A DNA stretch of 64,000 bases from Rhodobacterales bacterium RIFCSPHIGHO2_02_FULL_62_130 (GTDB taxonomy: Bacteria; Pseudomonadota; Alphaproteobacteria; Rhodobacterales; Rhodobacteraceae), in assembly GCA_001828855.1 (NCBI GenBank), contig MHZT01000006.1, positions 62,001 to 126,000 of the forward strand. The letters are read 5' to 3'. Made by a program: the position numbers and the translations under genes. Positions 39,557 to 47,571 of this stretch are shown piece by piece. The notes beneath the pieces were generated by a model. The model had not been told where the DNA came from. It saw only the letters and a program-made list of their open reading frames with translations, and did not search any database. Numbering within the stretch: position 1 is the first letter of the stretch; every line of letters begins with the position of its first letter.

Positions 39557-40668
39557 TGGCAACCATCGGAGTCGTGGGCCTTGGCACCATGGGGCTTGGT
39601 ATCGCCCAAGTCTTTGCTGCAGCAGGATTTACCACCATCACCACCGACGCTCATGCCCCCGCCCGCGACACGGCCCGCGCGCGCATGGCCGACGCCTTGG
39701 CCGCCCGAGTCACTGCCGGAAAACTGTCCGAAGCTGACCGCGACGCCACCCTGTCCAACCTGCGGGCCGTCGAAACCCTGTCCGGTTTTGCCCCCTGCGA
39801 TCTGGTGATCGAGGCCATCGTGGAACGCGCCGACGCCAAACAGGCGCTGTTCGCCCAGCTTGAAACCATCGTTTCGGCCACCACGATCCTTGCCACCAAC
39901 ACCTCGTCCATCCCGGTGGCCACCATCGCCAGCACGGCCCAAAACCCCGACCGCATCCTTGCGCTGCACTTCTTCAACCCGCCCACCGCGATGAAACTGG
40001 TCGAACTGGCACCCCACGCTGGCACCTCTGCCACCGCGCTTGCGACCGCCCGCACCCTGACCGAAGCCGCTGGCAAAACCGTCATCCAATGCCCCGACCG
40101 CCCCGGTTTCATCGTGAACCGCTGCGCCCGCCCCTATTACGGCGAGGCGCTGGCCCTGCTGGAGGAAGGCATCCCCGCCGCCCATATCGACGCCGCGATG
40201 CAGGCCGCAGGCTATCGCCTTGGCCCCTTCGCGCTGATCGACCTGATCGGCGCCGACATCAATCTGGCCGCCACGTTGGGCCTTAATGCCGCGATGGGAA
40301 ACCACCCGCGCTATCACGCCTTTGCGGCCCTGCGCGATCAGGTCGCCGCAGGCCATCTGGGGCGCAAATCCGGCCAAGGCTTCCTCTTCCCCGCCAAAAC
40401 CGATCCCGCGCCCGATCCCGCCATAGCCCTGCGGATCGAAGCCACCTTGGTGAACGAGGCCGCATGGCTGCTGACCGAAGGCGGCACTTCAGCGCAAGGC
40501 ATTGATACCGCGATGAAACTTGGCCTCAACTTCCCGCGCGGCCCCTTCGAGGCCCTAAGCCAGCACGGCAAATCTGCCATCCTTGCCACCCTCGCCGCCC
40601 TCGAATCCGCCGCCCCGCCGCATCTGAAAACCCGCTACCTGCCCGCGCCAGCCTTGGAGGCCCTATGA
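39553..40668 (+). CDS. 3-Hydroxyacyl-CoA dehydrogenase (PaaH-like, short form)
   Basis: A 371-residue NAD-dependent dehydrogenase. NAD motif IGVVGLGTMGLGIAQVFAAA, catalytic ALHFFNPPTAMKLVELA, and two C-terminal 3HCDH domains (about 185-280 and 290-365) with FIVNRCARPYYGEALALLEE. Phenylacetate-pathway PaaH is about 475-510 residues, so this is a shorter version. The tandem ATGATG overlaps the hydratase stop; 39556 is an equivalent start. It oxidises the hydroxyacyl-CoA ahead of thiolysis. Confidence 0.9.
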   Translation: MMATIGVVGLGTMGLGIAQVFAAAGFTTITTDAHAPARDTARARMADALAARVTAGKLSEADRDATLSNLRAVETLSGFAPCDLVIEAIVERADAKQALFAQLETIVSATTILATNTSSIPVATIASTAQNPDRILALHFFNPPTAMKLVELAPHAGTSATALATARTLTEAAGKTVIQCPDRPGFIVNRCARPYYGEALALLEEGIPAAHIDAAMQAAGYRLGPFALIDLIGADINLAATLGLNAAMGNHPRYHAFAALRDQVAAGHLGRKSGQGFLFPAKTDPAPDPAIALRIEATLVNEAAWLLTEGGTSAQGIDTAMKLGLNFPRGPFEALSQHGKSAILATLAALESAAPPHLKTRYLPAPALEAL

Positions 40669-41840
40669 CCGAAGTCTACCTCTGCGCCGCCCGCCGTACC
40701 CCCATCGGCCGCTACGCGGGCAGCCTTTCACCCGTGCGCCCCGACGATCTGGCCGCCCGCGTGATCGACGGCTTGCTGGACCTGCACGATCTGCCCGTAG
40801 ACGAGGTGATTTTCGGCTGCGCCAATCAGGCGGGCGAGGATAACCGCAACGTCGCCCGCATGGCGGTGCTGCTGTCGCGCCTGCCCGAAACCGTCCCCGC
40901 CCTGACCGTCAACCGCCTCTGCGCCAGCGGTCTGGATGCCATCATCACCGCCGCCCGCACCATCCGCGACGGTGCCGCCGAGATCATCATCGCGGGCGGG
41001 GTGGAATCCATGTCCCGCGCCCCCTTCGTGATGCCAAAATCCGACACCGCCTTCGCCCGCGCACCCGAGATTCACGACACCACAATCGGCTGGCGCTTTG
41101 TCCATTCACGCATCGCGAAACTCTACGGCGTTGAATCCATGCCGGAAACCGCCGAGAACGTCGCCGCAGATTATGGCATTTCCCGCGCCGACCAAGACGC
41201 CTTCGCGCACCGCAGCCAAGCCCGCTATGACGCCGATTGGCACGCCGCCGACATCCTGCCGGTGACGATTGCAGGCCGCAAGGCTGATACCATCGTCAGC
41301 ATCGACGAACACCCGCGCCCCACCACGCCAGAGCAACTCGCAGCCCTCAAGGCCCCCTTCCGCGCAGGCGGAACGGTCACAGCGGGCAATGCCTCGGGCG
41401 TCAATGACGGTGCGGCAGGGGTGATTCTGGCCTCCGAAGCGGCGGTAAAACGCCATAACCTGACACCCCTTGCCCGCATCGGCACTGCCGCCGCCGCCGC
41501 CGTCGCCCCCCGCATCATGGGCATAGGCCCCGTCGCGGCCCTTGCAAAACTGACCGCGCGCACCGGCCTGACCGCCCATGATTTCGACGTGATCGAGTTG
41601 AACGAGGCCTTCGCCGCCCAAGCCCTTGCCTGCACCCGCGCCTGGGGCCTTCCCGATGACGCAGCGCATGTGAACGCCTATGGCGGCGGGATCAGCATGG
41701 GGCATCCTCTGGGCGCATCTGGCGCACGCATTGCAGGGGCCGCCGCGCGCAGGCTATACGAGACGGGCGGCAAACATGCCCTCGCAACCCTCTGCGTCGG
41801 CGTCGGCCAAGGCGTAGCCCTTTCCCTTCATGCGGTGTGA
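40665..41840 (+). CDS. Acetyl-CoA C-acyltransferase (PcaF/PaaJ-like thiolase)
   Basis: A 391-residue thiolase. Nucleophile region ALTVNRLCASGLDAIITAAR, substrate-binding ELNEAFAAQALACTRAWGL, GGGISMGHPLGASGARI with the active histidine, and TLCVGVGQGVALSLH with the second cysteine. Closest in pattern to beta-ketoadipyl-CoA thiolases. It cleaves the 3-oxoacyl-CoA from the anthranilate ring into acetyl-CoA and a shortened dicarboxyl-CoA. It overlaps the preceding gene by 4 bp. Confidence 0.93.
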   Translation: MTEVYLCAARRTPIGRYAGSLSPVRPDDLAARVIDGLLDLHDLPVDEVIFGCANQAGEDNRNVARMAVLLSRLPETVPALTVNRLCASGLDAIITAARTIRDGAAEIIIAGGVESMSRAPFVMPKSDTAFARAPEIHDTTIGWRFVHSRIAKLYGVESMPETAENVAADYGISRADQDAFAHRSQARYDADWHAADILPVTIAGRKADTIVSIDEHPRPTTPEQLAALKAPFRAGGTVTAGNASGVNDGAAGVILASEAAVKRHNLTPLARIGTAAAAAVAPRIMGIGPVAALAKLTARTGLTAHDFDVIELNEAFAAQALACTRAWGLPDDAAHVNAYGGGISMGHPLGASGARIAGAAARRLYETGGKHALATLCVGVGQGVALSLHAV

Positions 41841-41841
41841 C

Positions 41842-42966
41842 ATGTCCGAAACCTATTTCCTCTATCATTCCATCGGCATGTATCCCAACAAGGCGCGCGA
41901 CCTAGCGGGCGCAATGGCCGAGTTCGCCTTCGTCTGGGGCAAGCCCGATGACAGCCAATGGGCCTATGCCTTGGGCGCGCGGGCGCGGTTCATCGACCGC
42001 TGGCGCGCGATCCTGAACGCGGCCCCCGATACGGTCACGACGTTCGAGAATGTGACAGCAGCCTTTCATGCCCTGCTGACATCGCTGCCCGAAGGCCACC
42101 TGCGCGGGCGCAAAGTGCTGGTGGGGGCGGATTGCTTTCCGTCCAACCACTTCCTTCTGAACGGGATGGCGCAGAAATACGGCTTTACCCTGCACACCGT
42201 TCCCCTGCGCCAAGGTGCCGCTTTCGTCGAGGACGAGGATTTCCTTGACGCATGGACGCCAGAGGTAGGGCTGGCGCTGCTGACATGGGTGTCCTCCACC
42301 TCCAGCCACCGCATCGACCTGAAACGCATGGTTGCACATGGCCGCCGGATGGGGTCGCTGATCGGCACCGATATCACCCAAGGCGCAGGTCTGATCCCCT
42401 ACGACGTGCATGCGCCCGAGGTGGATTTCACCGTCTCGACCTCGCTGAAATGGATGTGCGGCACACCCGGAGCAGGGATTCTCTACCTGTCACCCCGCCT
42501 GATCCGCCACTGCCACCCCGAATTGCGCGGCTGGTTCAGCCAGACCAACCCGTTCAACTGGGACATCACCGCCTTCGACTACGCCCCCGACATCAGCCGC
42601 TTTGACAACGGCACCCCGTCAGTGATGTCAGCCCTCGCCAGCCTTCCGGCACTCGACTGGCACGCAAGCCAGGATCAGGCCGCCCTTCTGGCCCATAACC
42701 GCCGCCTGACCGCCCGCCTGATCGAGGCGGCAGACGATCTGGCCCTGCACATCATCACCCCCCGCGCCCCTGAAAAACGTGGCGGCTCGGTCATGCTGCG
42801 CCTGCCAGACGACCGCCCCGCGGCCCAAATCGTCACCGCCCTGCGCACGCAAGGCATCACGACAGATGCCCGCAGCCAGACGCTGCGCCTGTCTCCGGGC
42901 AACCTGACAACGCTGGACGGCACCGAAACCCTGATCGCGGCCTTGGGCAAACTTCTGCGCCCCTAG
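41842..42966 (+). CDS. Kynureninase-like class V PLP enzyme of unknown role
   Basis: A 374-residue fold-type I PLP enzyme. FTVSTSLKWMCGTPGAGILY carries the Schiff-base lysine (about residue 203), equivalent to CTYKYLNSGPGG in KynU, and VLVGADCFPSNHFLLNGMAQ corresponds to KynU's NFPSDLYMAEGL. The N-terminal loop YHSIGMYPNKARDLAG replaces KynU's YLDGNSLGPLPRAT. The start at 41842 (MSETYFLYHS) follows the thiolase stop by 1 bp. I infer a C-C hydrolase or aminotransferase acting on a nitrogen-containing pathway intermediate, or a divergent kynureninase. Its stop overlaps the downstream repeat. Confidence 0.75.
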   Translation: MSETYFLYHSIGMYPNKARDLAGAMAEFAFVWGKPDDSQWAYALGARARFIDRWRAILNAAPDTVTTFENVTAAFHALLTSLPEGHLRGRKVLVGADCFPSNHFLLNGMAQKYGFTLHTVPLRQGAAFVEDEDFLDAWTPEVGLALLTWVSSTSSHRIDLKRMVAHGRRMGSLIGTDITQGAGLIPYDVHAPEVDFTVSTSLKWMCGTPGAGILYLSPRLIRHCHPELRGWFSQTNPFNWDITAFDYAPDISRFDNGTPSVMSALASLPALDWHASQDQAALLAHNRRLTARLIEAADDLALHIITPRAPEKRGGSVMLRLPDDRPAAQIVTALRTQGITTDARSQTLRLSPGNLTTLDGTETLIAALGKLLRP

Positions 42967-43127
42967 GTGCGTGAAATCACGCACCCTACCCCCTGTTCTG
43001 ATCTGACGGCTTCATCTTGGCCTAAATACTCCCGCCGGAGGCACCCGCCATTGCAGCTGGACGCCTCCGGCGGGAGTATTTGAACCAAGGTGAATGGCAG
43101 GGGTAGGGTGCGTGCTTGTCACGCACC
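42966..43127. repeat. Composite intergenic repeat, complete copy
   Basis: Outer hairpins GGTGCGTGAAATCACGCACC (42966-42985) and the CTTGT-loop version (43107-43127) with CTAC/GTAG on their inner sides. Inner arms at about 43012-43042 and 43063-43092 (GCCTCCGGCGGGAGTATTT). It lies between two convergent genes and could terminate both. Confidence 0.85.
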
Positions 43128-43134
43128 TTTGCGG

Positions 43135-44121
43135 TCAGTCCTGATAGCCGCTGCCTTTGGCCGCCCGCAGAGTGTCGCGGGGGGATAGTCCGTAATGGGC
43201 GCGGTAGCTTTCGGAGAACCGTCCGAAATGGGCAAAGCCCCAGCGCAATGCAACCTCGGTGACTGTGCCTGCGCCCGCAACCAGATCGCCATGCGCCCGC
43301 GCCAGCCGCAAATCGCGCCAGAATCCCAAGGGCGTTGTGCCTCGATGTTGGCGGAAGGCCAGTTGCAGGCCGCGCGGGCTTATCCCTGCGGCGGCGGCAA
43401 TGTCCTCCAGTGTCAGCGGCTGGTCCAGATGCGCCTCGATATAGCTTTCTGCCAGCCGCATATGCCTTGGGCGCGGGGCGGCCCTGCGGCGGCCTAACAA
43501 AGAGTCATAATCGTGGCGGTGCGCCTCCAGCAATCCCGACAGCAGCGCCGATTCCACGGCCCGCCCCGTCATACCCGTCCCGATTGGCGATGTGCCGCCA
43601 TCCGCCTCGGCCACCAGAAACAACACCAACCGTCGCAGCGCCGCCCCTGCCCCGCGCGTCAGGTCCAGCGCGCCCGTAAAGGTCAGGGGCCGGTCTGCCG
43701 CTGCGCCCAGTTGCGCCGACAGATGATCCATCAAGGCCTGACGGTCGATCTGCACCAGCACCTGCCGCGTGCCTTCCTCCCAGATCATCGTGGTGGCCTG
43801 ATGCGGATTCAGCACCGCCGCCGCTGCCGGGCTGGAGTAATAGCGATCCGTCCCGTTCACCACCGCCGCCCCGCCCGACAGCGGAATCTGCAGCAGATAA
43901 AAGCGCTCCAACTCTCCCGGTGCGATCAGGGTCTTGGCCCCGTACTGGATGTAATTCAGGCTCAGCCGGTCGCCTGCCAGATGGTGCTGGCGCGCATCCG
44001 TCACCCCACGCCCGATCCGGTCCAGCCTGTGCGGGCAAAACACCGCAGCCACCCGCTCCCGCGCCTCGTCGAGGTCGGTCGAGTGGAACAGTTTATGCGC
44101 CTGTAGCGGGTCGGCCTGCAT
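43135..44121 (-). CDS. AraC-family regulator
   Basis: A 328-residue activator. The N-terminal AraC-binding-2-like sensor domain (about 1-200, NYIQYGAKTLIAPGELERFY-type strand pattern) is followed by two C-terminal helix-turn-helix units: LTLEDIAAAAGISPRGLQLA and GTVTEVALRWGFAHFGRFSE. The start at 44121 (MQADPLQAHKLF) has CGGAGACAGG upstream; an in-frame extension to 44184 is unlikely. It is divergent from the SDR/StyA-like operon, and two CCGGATAG direct repeats 20 bp apart lie between them. This matches the position of IifR in the Acinetobacter indole cluster. Confidence 0.9.
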   Translation of the reverse strand: MQADPLQAHKLFHSTDLDEARERVAAVFCPHRLDRIGRGVTDARQHHLAGDRLSLNYIQYGAKTLIAPGELERFYLLQIPLSGGAAVVNGTDRYYSSPAAAAVLNPHQATTMIWEEGTRQVLVQIDRQALMDHLSAQLGAAADRPLTFTGALDLTRGAGAALRRLVLFLVAEADGGTSPIGTGMTGRAVESALLSGLLEAHRHDYDSLLGRRRAAPRPRHMRLAESYIEAHLDQPLTLEDIAAAAGISPRGLQLAFRQHRGTTPLGFWRDLRLARAHGDLVAGAGTVTEVALRWGFAHFGRFSESYRAHYGLSPRDTLRAAKGSGYQD

Positions 44122-44195
44122 TGCCTGTCTCCGAAGGACAATGCGGCAGCCTATCACGCTTTGGCGCGCTGCAACCCTGTTCATGACGATTTTTT

Positions 44196-44229
44196 CGTTT
44201 TCCGGATAGTCGCCCCGTTTGCCGGATAG
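44196..44229 (+). promoter_or_regulatory. Direct-repeat candidate AraC operator
   Basis: CGTTTTCCGGATAG (44196-44209) and CGTTTGCCGGATAG (44216-44229) match in 13 of 14 positions and are spaced exactly 20 bp, about two helical turns. This is the usual geometry for an AraC-family dimer. It lies 57 bp before the SDR start and 75 bp after the start of the divergent araC-type gene. Confidence 0.7.
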
Positions 44230-44285
44230 CGCGGGCGGGCGCTTGGGCGGACGCTGCTTTGAACTTGAAACACCAAGGGGGAAAC

Positions 44286-45050
44286 ATGCGCGGATTATCA
44301 GGCAAAGTGGCGATCGTGCCGGGCGGGGCCACCAAGATCGGGCAAGCCGTGGTGGCGGCGTTCCGCGACGCGGGTGTGCGGGTGATGGTGGCGGATATTG
44401 CGCCGGCGCCTGTGTCCGAGGGCGTGGCCTTCCAGCCCTGCGATTTGCGCGACGACGCCCAGATTGCGGCGCTGGTGAAGGCCACCAAGGACACTTTCGG
44501 GCGGATTGATTTTCTGGTCAATGTCGCCTGTTCCTATCTGGACAATGGCGCGGCAACCACCCGCGCCGATTGGCTGACCGCGCTGGACATCAATATTGTC
44601 GGCTCGGTGATGCTGATGCAGGCCGCGCAGGCAGAACTTGCGGCGACGCGGGGCGCGATTGTGAACTTTGGTTCGATATCGTCGCGGGTGGCGCAGACCG
44701 GGCGCTGGGTTTATCCGGTGTCCAAAGCCGCGATCCTGCAACTGACGCGCAATCAGGCGATGGACCTTGCGCCCTTGGGCATCCGCGTGAACGCGGTATC
44801 CCCCGGCTGGACGTGGTCGAACATCATGGACCAGTTGACCGGTGGCGACCGCGCCAAGACCGATGCCGTCGCCGCCCCCTTCCACCTTTTGGGCCGCGTG
44901 GCCAACCCCGAAGAGGTGGCAAGTGCCGTGCTGTTCCTGTGTTCGGACGAGGCCAGCTTTATCACCGGCACCGATATCTGTGTGGACGGCGGCTACACGG
45001 CGATGGGGCCGGAGCAGGCGGAGCCGGCAATTCCGAAACTGATGAGCTAG
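44286..45050 (+). CDS. Short-chain dehydrogenase of the StyA-like oxygenase operon (IifB-like position)
   Basis: A 254-residue SDR. It opens with [20 protein letters not shown]; the dinucleotide loop reads PGGATKIG instead of the usual TGGxxxIG. The catalytic pair is in [10 protein letters not shown] (Tyr-xxx-Lys) and the C-terminus ends [27 protein letters not shown] lies 5 bp before the ATG. In the iif cluster an SDR cooperates with the flavin oxygenase in turning indole epoxide into a dihydroindolone; the same is inferred here. Confidence 0.82.
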   Translation: MRGLSGKVAIVPGGATKIGQAVVAAFRDAGVRVMVADIAPAPVSEGVAFQPCDLRDDAQIAALVKATKDTFGRIDFLVNVACSYLDNGAATTRADWLTALDINIVGSVMLMQAAQAELAATRGAIVNFGSISSRVAQTGRWVYPVSKAAILQLTRNQAMDLAPLGIRVNAVSPGWTWSNIMDQLTGGDRAKTDAVAAPFHLLGRVANPEEVASAVLFLCSDEASFITGTDICVDGGYTAMGPEQAEPAIPKLMS

Positions 45051-45066
45051 CGCCCTGCCTTGGGGG

Positions 45067-45106
45067 CGGATGCCTCCGGCGGGGATATTTAAGAAACAGA
45101 TGAAAT
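45067..45106. repeat. Half copy of the intergenic repeat inner arm
   Basis: GCCTCCGGCGGGGATATTT followed by AAGAAACAGATGAAAT, a single diverged arm with no partner. It ends shortly before the ribosome site of the StyA-like gene, so it lies inside the transcript. Confidence 0.65.
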
Positions 45107-45119
45107 CAGGGAGATAACA

Positions 45120-46352
45120 ATGCGGAAAATCACCATCATCGGCGGCGGGCAGTCGGGCTTGCAGCTGGGTATCGGGTTGCTGAAGGCGGGGCATGGGGTG
45201 CGGATCGTGCAGAACCGCACGGCCGAGCAGATTGCGGCAGGCAAGGTGCTGTCCAGCCAGTGCATGTTTTCCAACGCGGTGCAGCATGAGAAAGATCTGG
45301 GCATCGACTTCTGGTCGGCGACCTGCCCGCCGGTCGAAGGGATCAACTTTATCGTGCCGAACCCCGACGGGTCGGGCAGCAAAGTGATCGACTGGGCAGC
45401 AAGGCTGGACAGCAACGCCTATTCCGTCGATCAGCGCGTGAAGATCCCGCGCTGGATGGCAGAGTTTCAGGCGCTTGGCGGGCAGTTGGTGATCGCCGAT
45501 GCAGGGATCGCCGAGATTGAAACCTATGCTGCGCGCGATGATCTGGTGATTGTCGCCTCGGGCAAGGGCGAGGTGGGCGCGATGTTCACCCGCGACGCGC
45601 AGAAATCGGCCTATGACAAGCCGATGCGCGCACTGGCGCTGACCTATGTGACCGGCATGACCCCGCGTGAACCCCATTCGGCGGTTGAATTCAACCTGAT
45701 CCCCGGCGTGGGCGAATATTTCGTGTTTCCGGCCCTGACCACCACCGGCCCTTGCGAGATCATGGTATTCGAAGGCATCCCCGGTGGCCCGATGGATTGC
45801 TGGGCCGATGTGAAAACGCCCGCGCAGCATCTGGAAACCTCGCTCAATATCCTGAAAACCTTCCTGCCTTGGGAATATGAGCGGTCAAAAAACTGCCAGT
45901 TGACCGATGACAACGGCATCCTTGCGGGCCGCTTTGCCCCCACGATCCGCCACCCCGTCGCCACCCTGCCTTCGGGCCGTAAGGTGCTGGGTCTGGGCGA
46001 TGCGGTTTGCCTGAATGATCCGATCACCGGACAGGGCTCGAACAACGCGGCCAAGGCGGCGGCGATTTACCTCAAGCGCATTCTGGATCACGGCGACAAA
46101 CCGTTCGATGCGGCATGGATGCAAGGCACCTTCGATCAGTTCTGGGATTACGCGCAATGGGTGGTGGGCTGGACCAATATGCTGCTGCTGCCGCCGCCGC
46201 CCTTTATCCTTGAAATCATGGGAACCGCCTGCGCCGATCCGCGTCTGGCGCACCGGATGGCCAACGGCTTTGACGATCCGCGCGATTTCTTCCCGTGGTT
46301 CGCCGATCCCACCGCCGCCGCCAACTACCTTGCCGAATTGCGGGCGGCATAA
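45120..46352 (+). CDS. Styrene/indole monooxygenase-like FAD oxygenase (StyA/IifC family)
   Basis: A 410-residue two-component flavin oxygenase. FAD motif ITIIGGGQSGLQLGIGLLKA, and GLGDAVCLNDPITGQGSNNA for the ribityl site. The QCMFSNAVQHEKDLGIDFW and YEFFVFPALTTTGPCEIMVFE-type segments match StyA, where the enzyme epoxidises styrene or indole using FADH2 from a partner reductase. The partner is encoded 1 bp downstream. A GGGAG ribosome site precedes the ATG. With an SDR and an AraC regulator alongside, indole is the more likely substrate than styrene. Other bicyclic aromatics are possible. Confidence 0.87.
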   Translation: MRKITIIGGGQSGLQLGIGLLKAGHGVRIVQNRTAEQIAAGKVLSSQCMFSNAVQHEKDLGIDFWSATCPPVEGINFIVPNPDGSGSKVIDWAARLDSNAYSVDQRVKIPRWMAEFQALGGQLVIADAGIAEIETYAARDDLVIVASGKGEVGAMFTRDAQKSAYDKPMRALALTYVTGMTPREPHSAVEFNLIPGVGEYFVFPALTTTGPCEIMVFEGIPGGPMDCWADVKTPAQHLETSLNILKTFLPWEYERSKNCQLTDDNGILAGRFAPTIRHPVATLPSGRKVLGLGDAVCLNDPITGQGSNNAAKAAAIYLKRILDHGDKPFDAAWMQGTFDQFWDYAQWVVGWTNMLLLPPPPFILEIMGTACADPRLAHRMANGFDDPRDFFPWFADPTAAANYLAELRAA

Positions 46353-46353
46353 G

Positions 46354-46848
46354 ATGAGCGCGCCCATCGACGCCGCCCAGTTCCGCGCTGCGATGGCGCG
46401 CTTTCCGGGGGCTGTGACCATCGTCACAGCCCTGTCAGGGTCCGAACGGCGCGGCATCACCGCCACCGCCGTCTGTTCGGTGACAGCCGATCCGCCCAGC
46501 CTGCTGGTCTGCCTGAACCGCAAGACCGGCACCTGTGCCGCCGTGCGCGAAAGCGGCATGTTCAACGTGAACCTGCTGCCCGATGCCGCCAGCCCGATTG
46601 CCCTGCGCTTTGCCGGTGCAGGCGGGGTGACGGGCGAGGATAAATTCGCCGCCGGAGACTGGACAGCGGACGCACGCGGTCTGCCCCTGCTGGCCGAAGC
46701 CTCGCTAAGTTTCTCATGCGATGTGGCCGAGGTGACCGAGGCGGGATCGCATTCGATCTTCATCGGCCAGATTACGGGGCTGACGCTTGGGGCAGCGCCT
46801 GCGTTGATTTACGAGCAAAGCCGGTTTCATCGGCTGCAGGCGATTTAG
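46354..46848 (+). CDS. Flavin reductase partner (StyB/IifD-like)
   Basis: A 164-residue NAD(P)H:flavin oxidoreductase of the HpaC/StyB family. FPGAVTIVTALSGSERRGIT, VCSVTADPPSLLVCLNRKTG and the C-terminal GHSIFIGQITGLTLG-type segment bind flavin. It supplies reduced FAD to the StyA-like oxygenase encoded immediately upstream. The start (MSAPIDAAQFRAAM) lies 1 bp after the upstream stop; a longer in-frame start would lie inside the oxygenase gene. Confidence 0.9.
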   Translation: MSAPIDAAQFRAAMARFPGAVTIVTALSGSERRGITATAVCSVTADPPSLLVCLNRKTGTCAAVRESGMFNVNLLPDAASPIALRFAGAGGVTGEDKFAAGDWTADARGLPLLAEASLSFSCDVAEVTEAGSHSIFIGQITGLTLGAAPALIYEQSRFHRLQAI

Positions 46849-46857
46849 AGGGGAAAG

Positions 46858-46887
46858 AGAGTCGGGGTGAACCCCGACCTACGGGCG
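46858..46887. repeat. GTAG-hairpin repeat, second family (copy 2, inverted)
   Basis: Identical over 30 bp to the reverse complement of 23526-23555. Here it sits in the 44-bp gap between convergent genes and could form a stem for transcripts from either side. Confidence 0.75.
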
Positions 46888-46892
46888 GGGGG

Positions 46893-47456
46893 CTAAGCCC
46901 CCTCCCCCCGCCGATGCGTCGCGGCCACCCGCGCCGCTTCCTCATAGATGCCGGACAACAGATTAAGCGTGCGGGTGGCGTCGGCCAGCCGCGCCGAAAA
47001 CCCCGGCAAATCCTCAATCTGCGCGATCAGCAAGCGCCGCCGCACCGCACCGTAATCATCCGTCACCTGCCGCCCGCGCTCTGTCACCTCATAGGTGACG
47101 CCAGACCGCCCCGCGCCCTTGCGGATCACCAGCCCCGCCCCAATCAGCTTGCGCAAACTATACTGGATGTTCGGCACATCATCGCGGTTGGTCATCCGCG
47201 CCAGTTCCTTGATCGATTTTGGCCTCTCGTTCATGCGGATGATGTGCAGCATGGCATTTTCCGGCCCCGTCGCGGCCAGATCGACCACCGAGGCCAGACA
47301 CTCCGACTGCCAACGACCGAATCCCTCGAAGGTCCGCATCAGCGCAAATTCAAGCTCGGTCGTGTCCACCTCGGCACCGCTTTGCGCCAGATGCCAGCGA
47401 TAATTCACAGCAGACTCTTGCCCATCGGTTTGAGTTTCCACGATTTTTTTCGCCAT
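46893..47456 (-). CDS. Winged-helix (MarR/HpaR-like) regulator
   Basis: A 187-residue regulator. The central winged-helix reads PKSIKELARMTNRDDVPNIQ and LIRKLIGAGLVIRKGAGRSG-like, followed by YEVTERGRQVTDDY. A long N-terminal extension (about 1-60) and a C-terminal helical part (about 150-185) probably make the dimer interface. The start MAKKIVETQ is preferred over one 13 codons upstream. It diverges from the broken LLM monooxygenase gene, so it probably controlled that gene and the second flavin reductase. Confidence 0.8.
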   Translation of the reverse strand: MAKKIVETQTDGQESAVNYRWHLAQSGAEVDTTELEFALMRTFEGFGRWQSECLASVVDLAATGPENAMLHIIRMNERPKSIKELARMTNRDDVPNIQYSLRKLIGAGLVIRKGAGRSGVTYEVTERGRQVTDDYGAVRRRLLIAQIEDLPGFSARLADATRTLNLLSGIYEEAARVAATHRRGEGA

Positions 47457-47571
47457 GCGCCTACCTTCCGTTTTGCCGCCAAAATGGCTGCACAAATCCG
47501 TTGACGCAATCTGATTTTAGAATAGACTTTCAAACATAAAATAAATCCAAAAACCAAACAGGGAGTCTACC

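Noticed and set aside
44257-44270. TTTGAACTTGAAA before the SDR gene as a third copy of the kynU/abm palindrome
   Set aside because: Only one half-site (CTTGAAA) matches and the symmetry is lost; likely chance.
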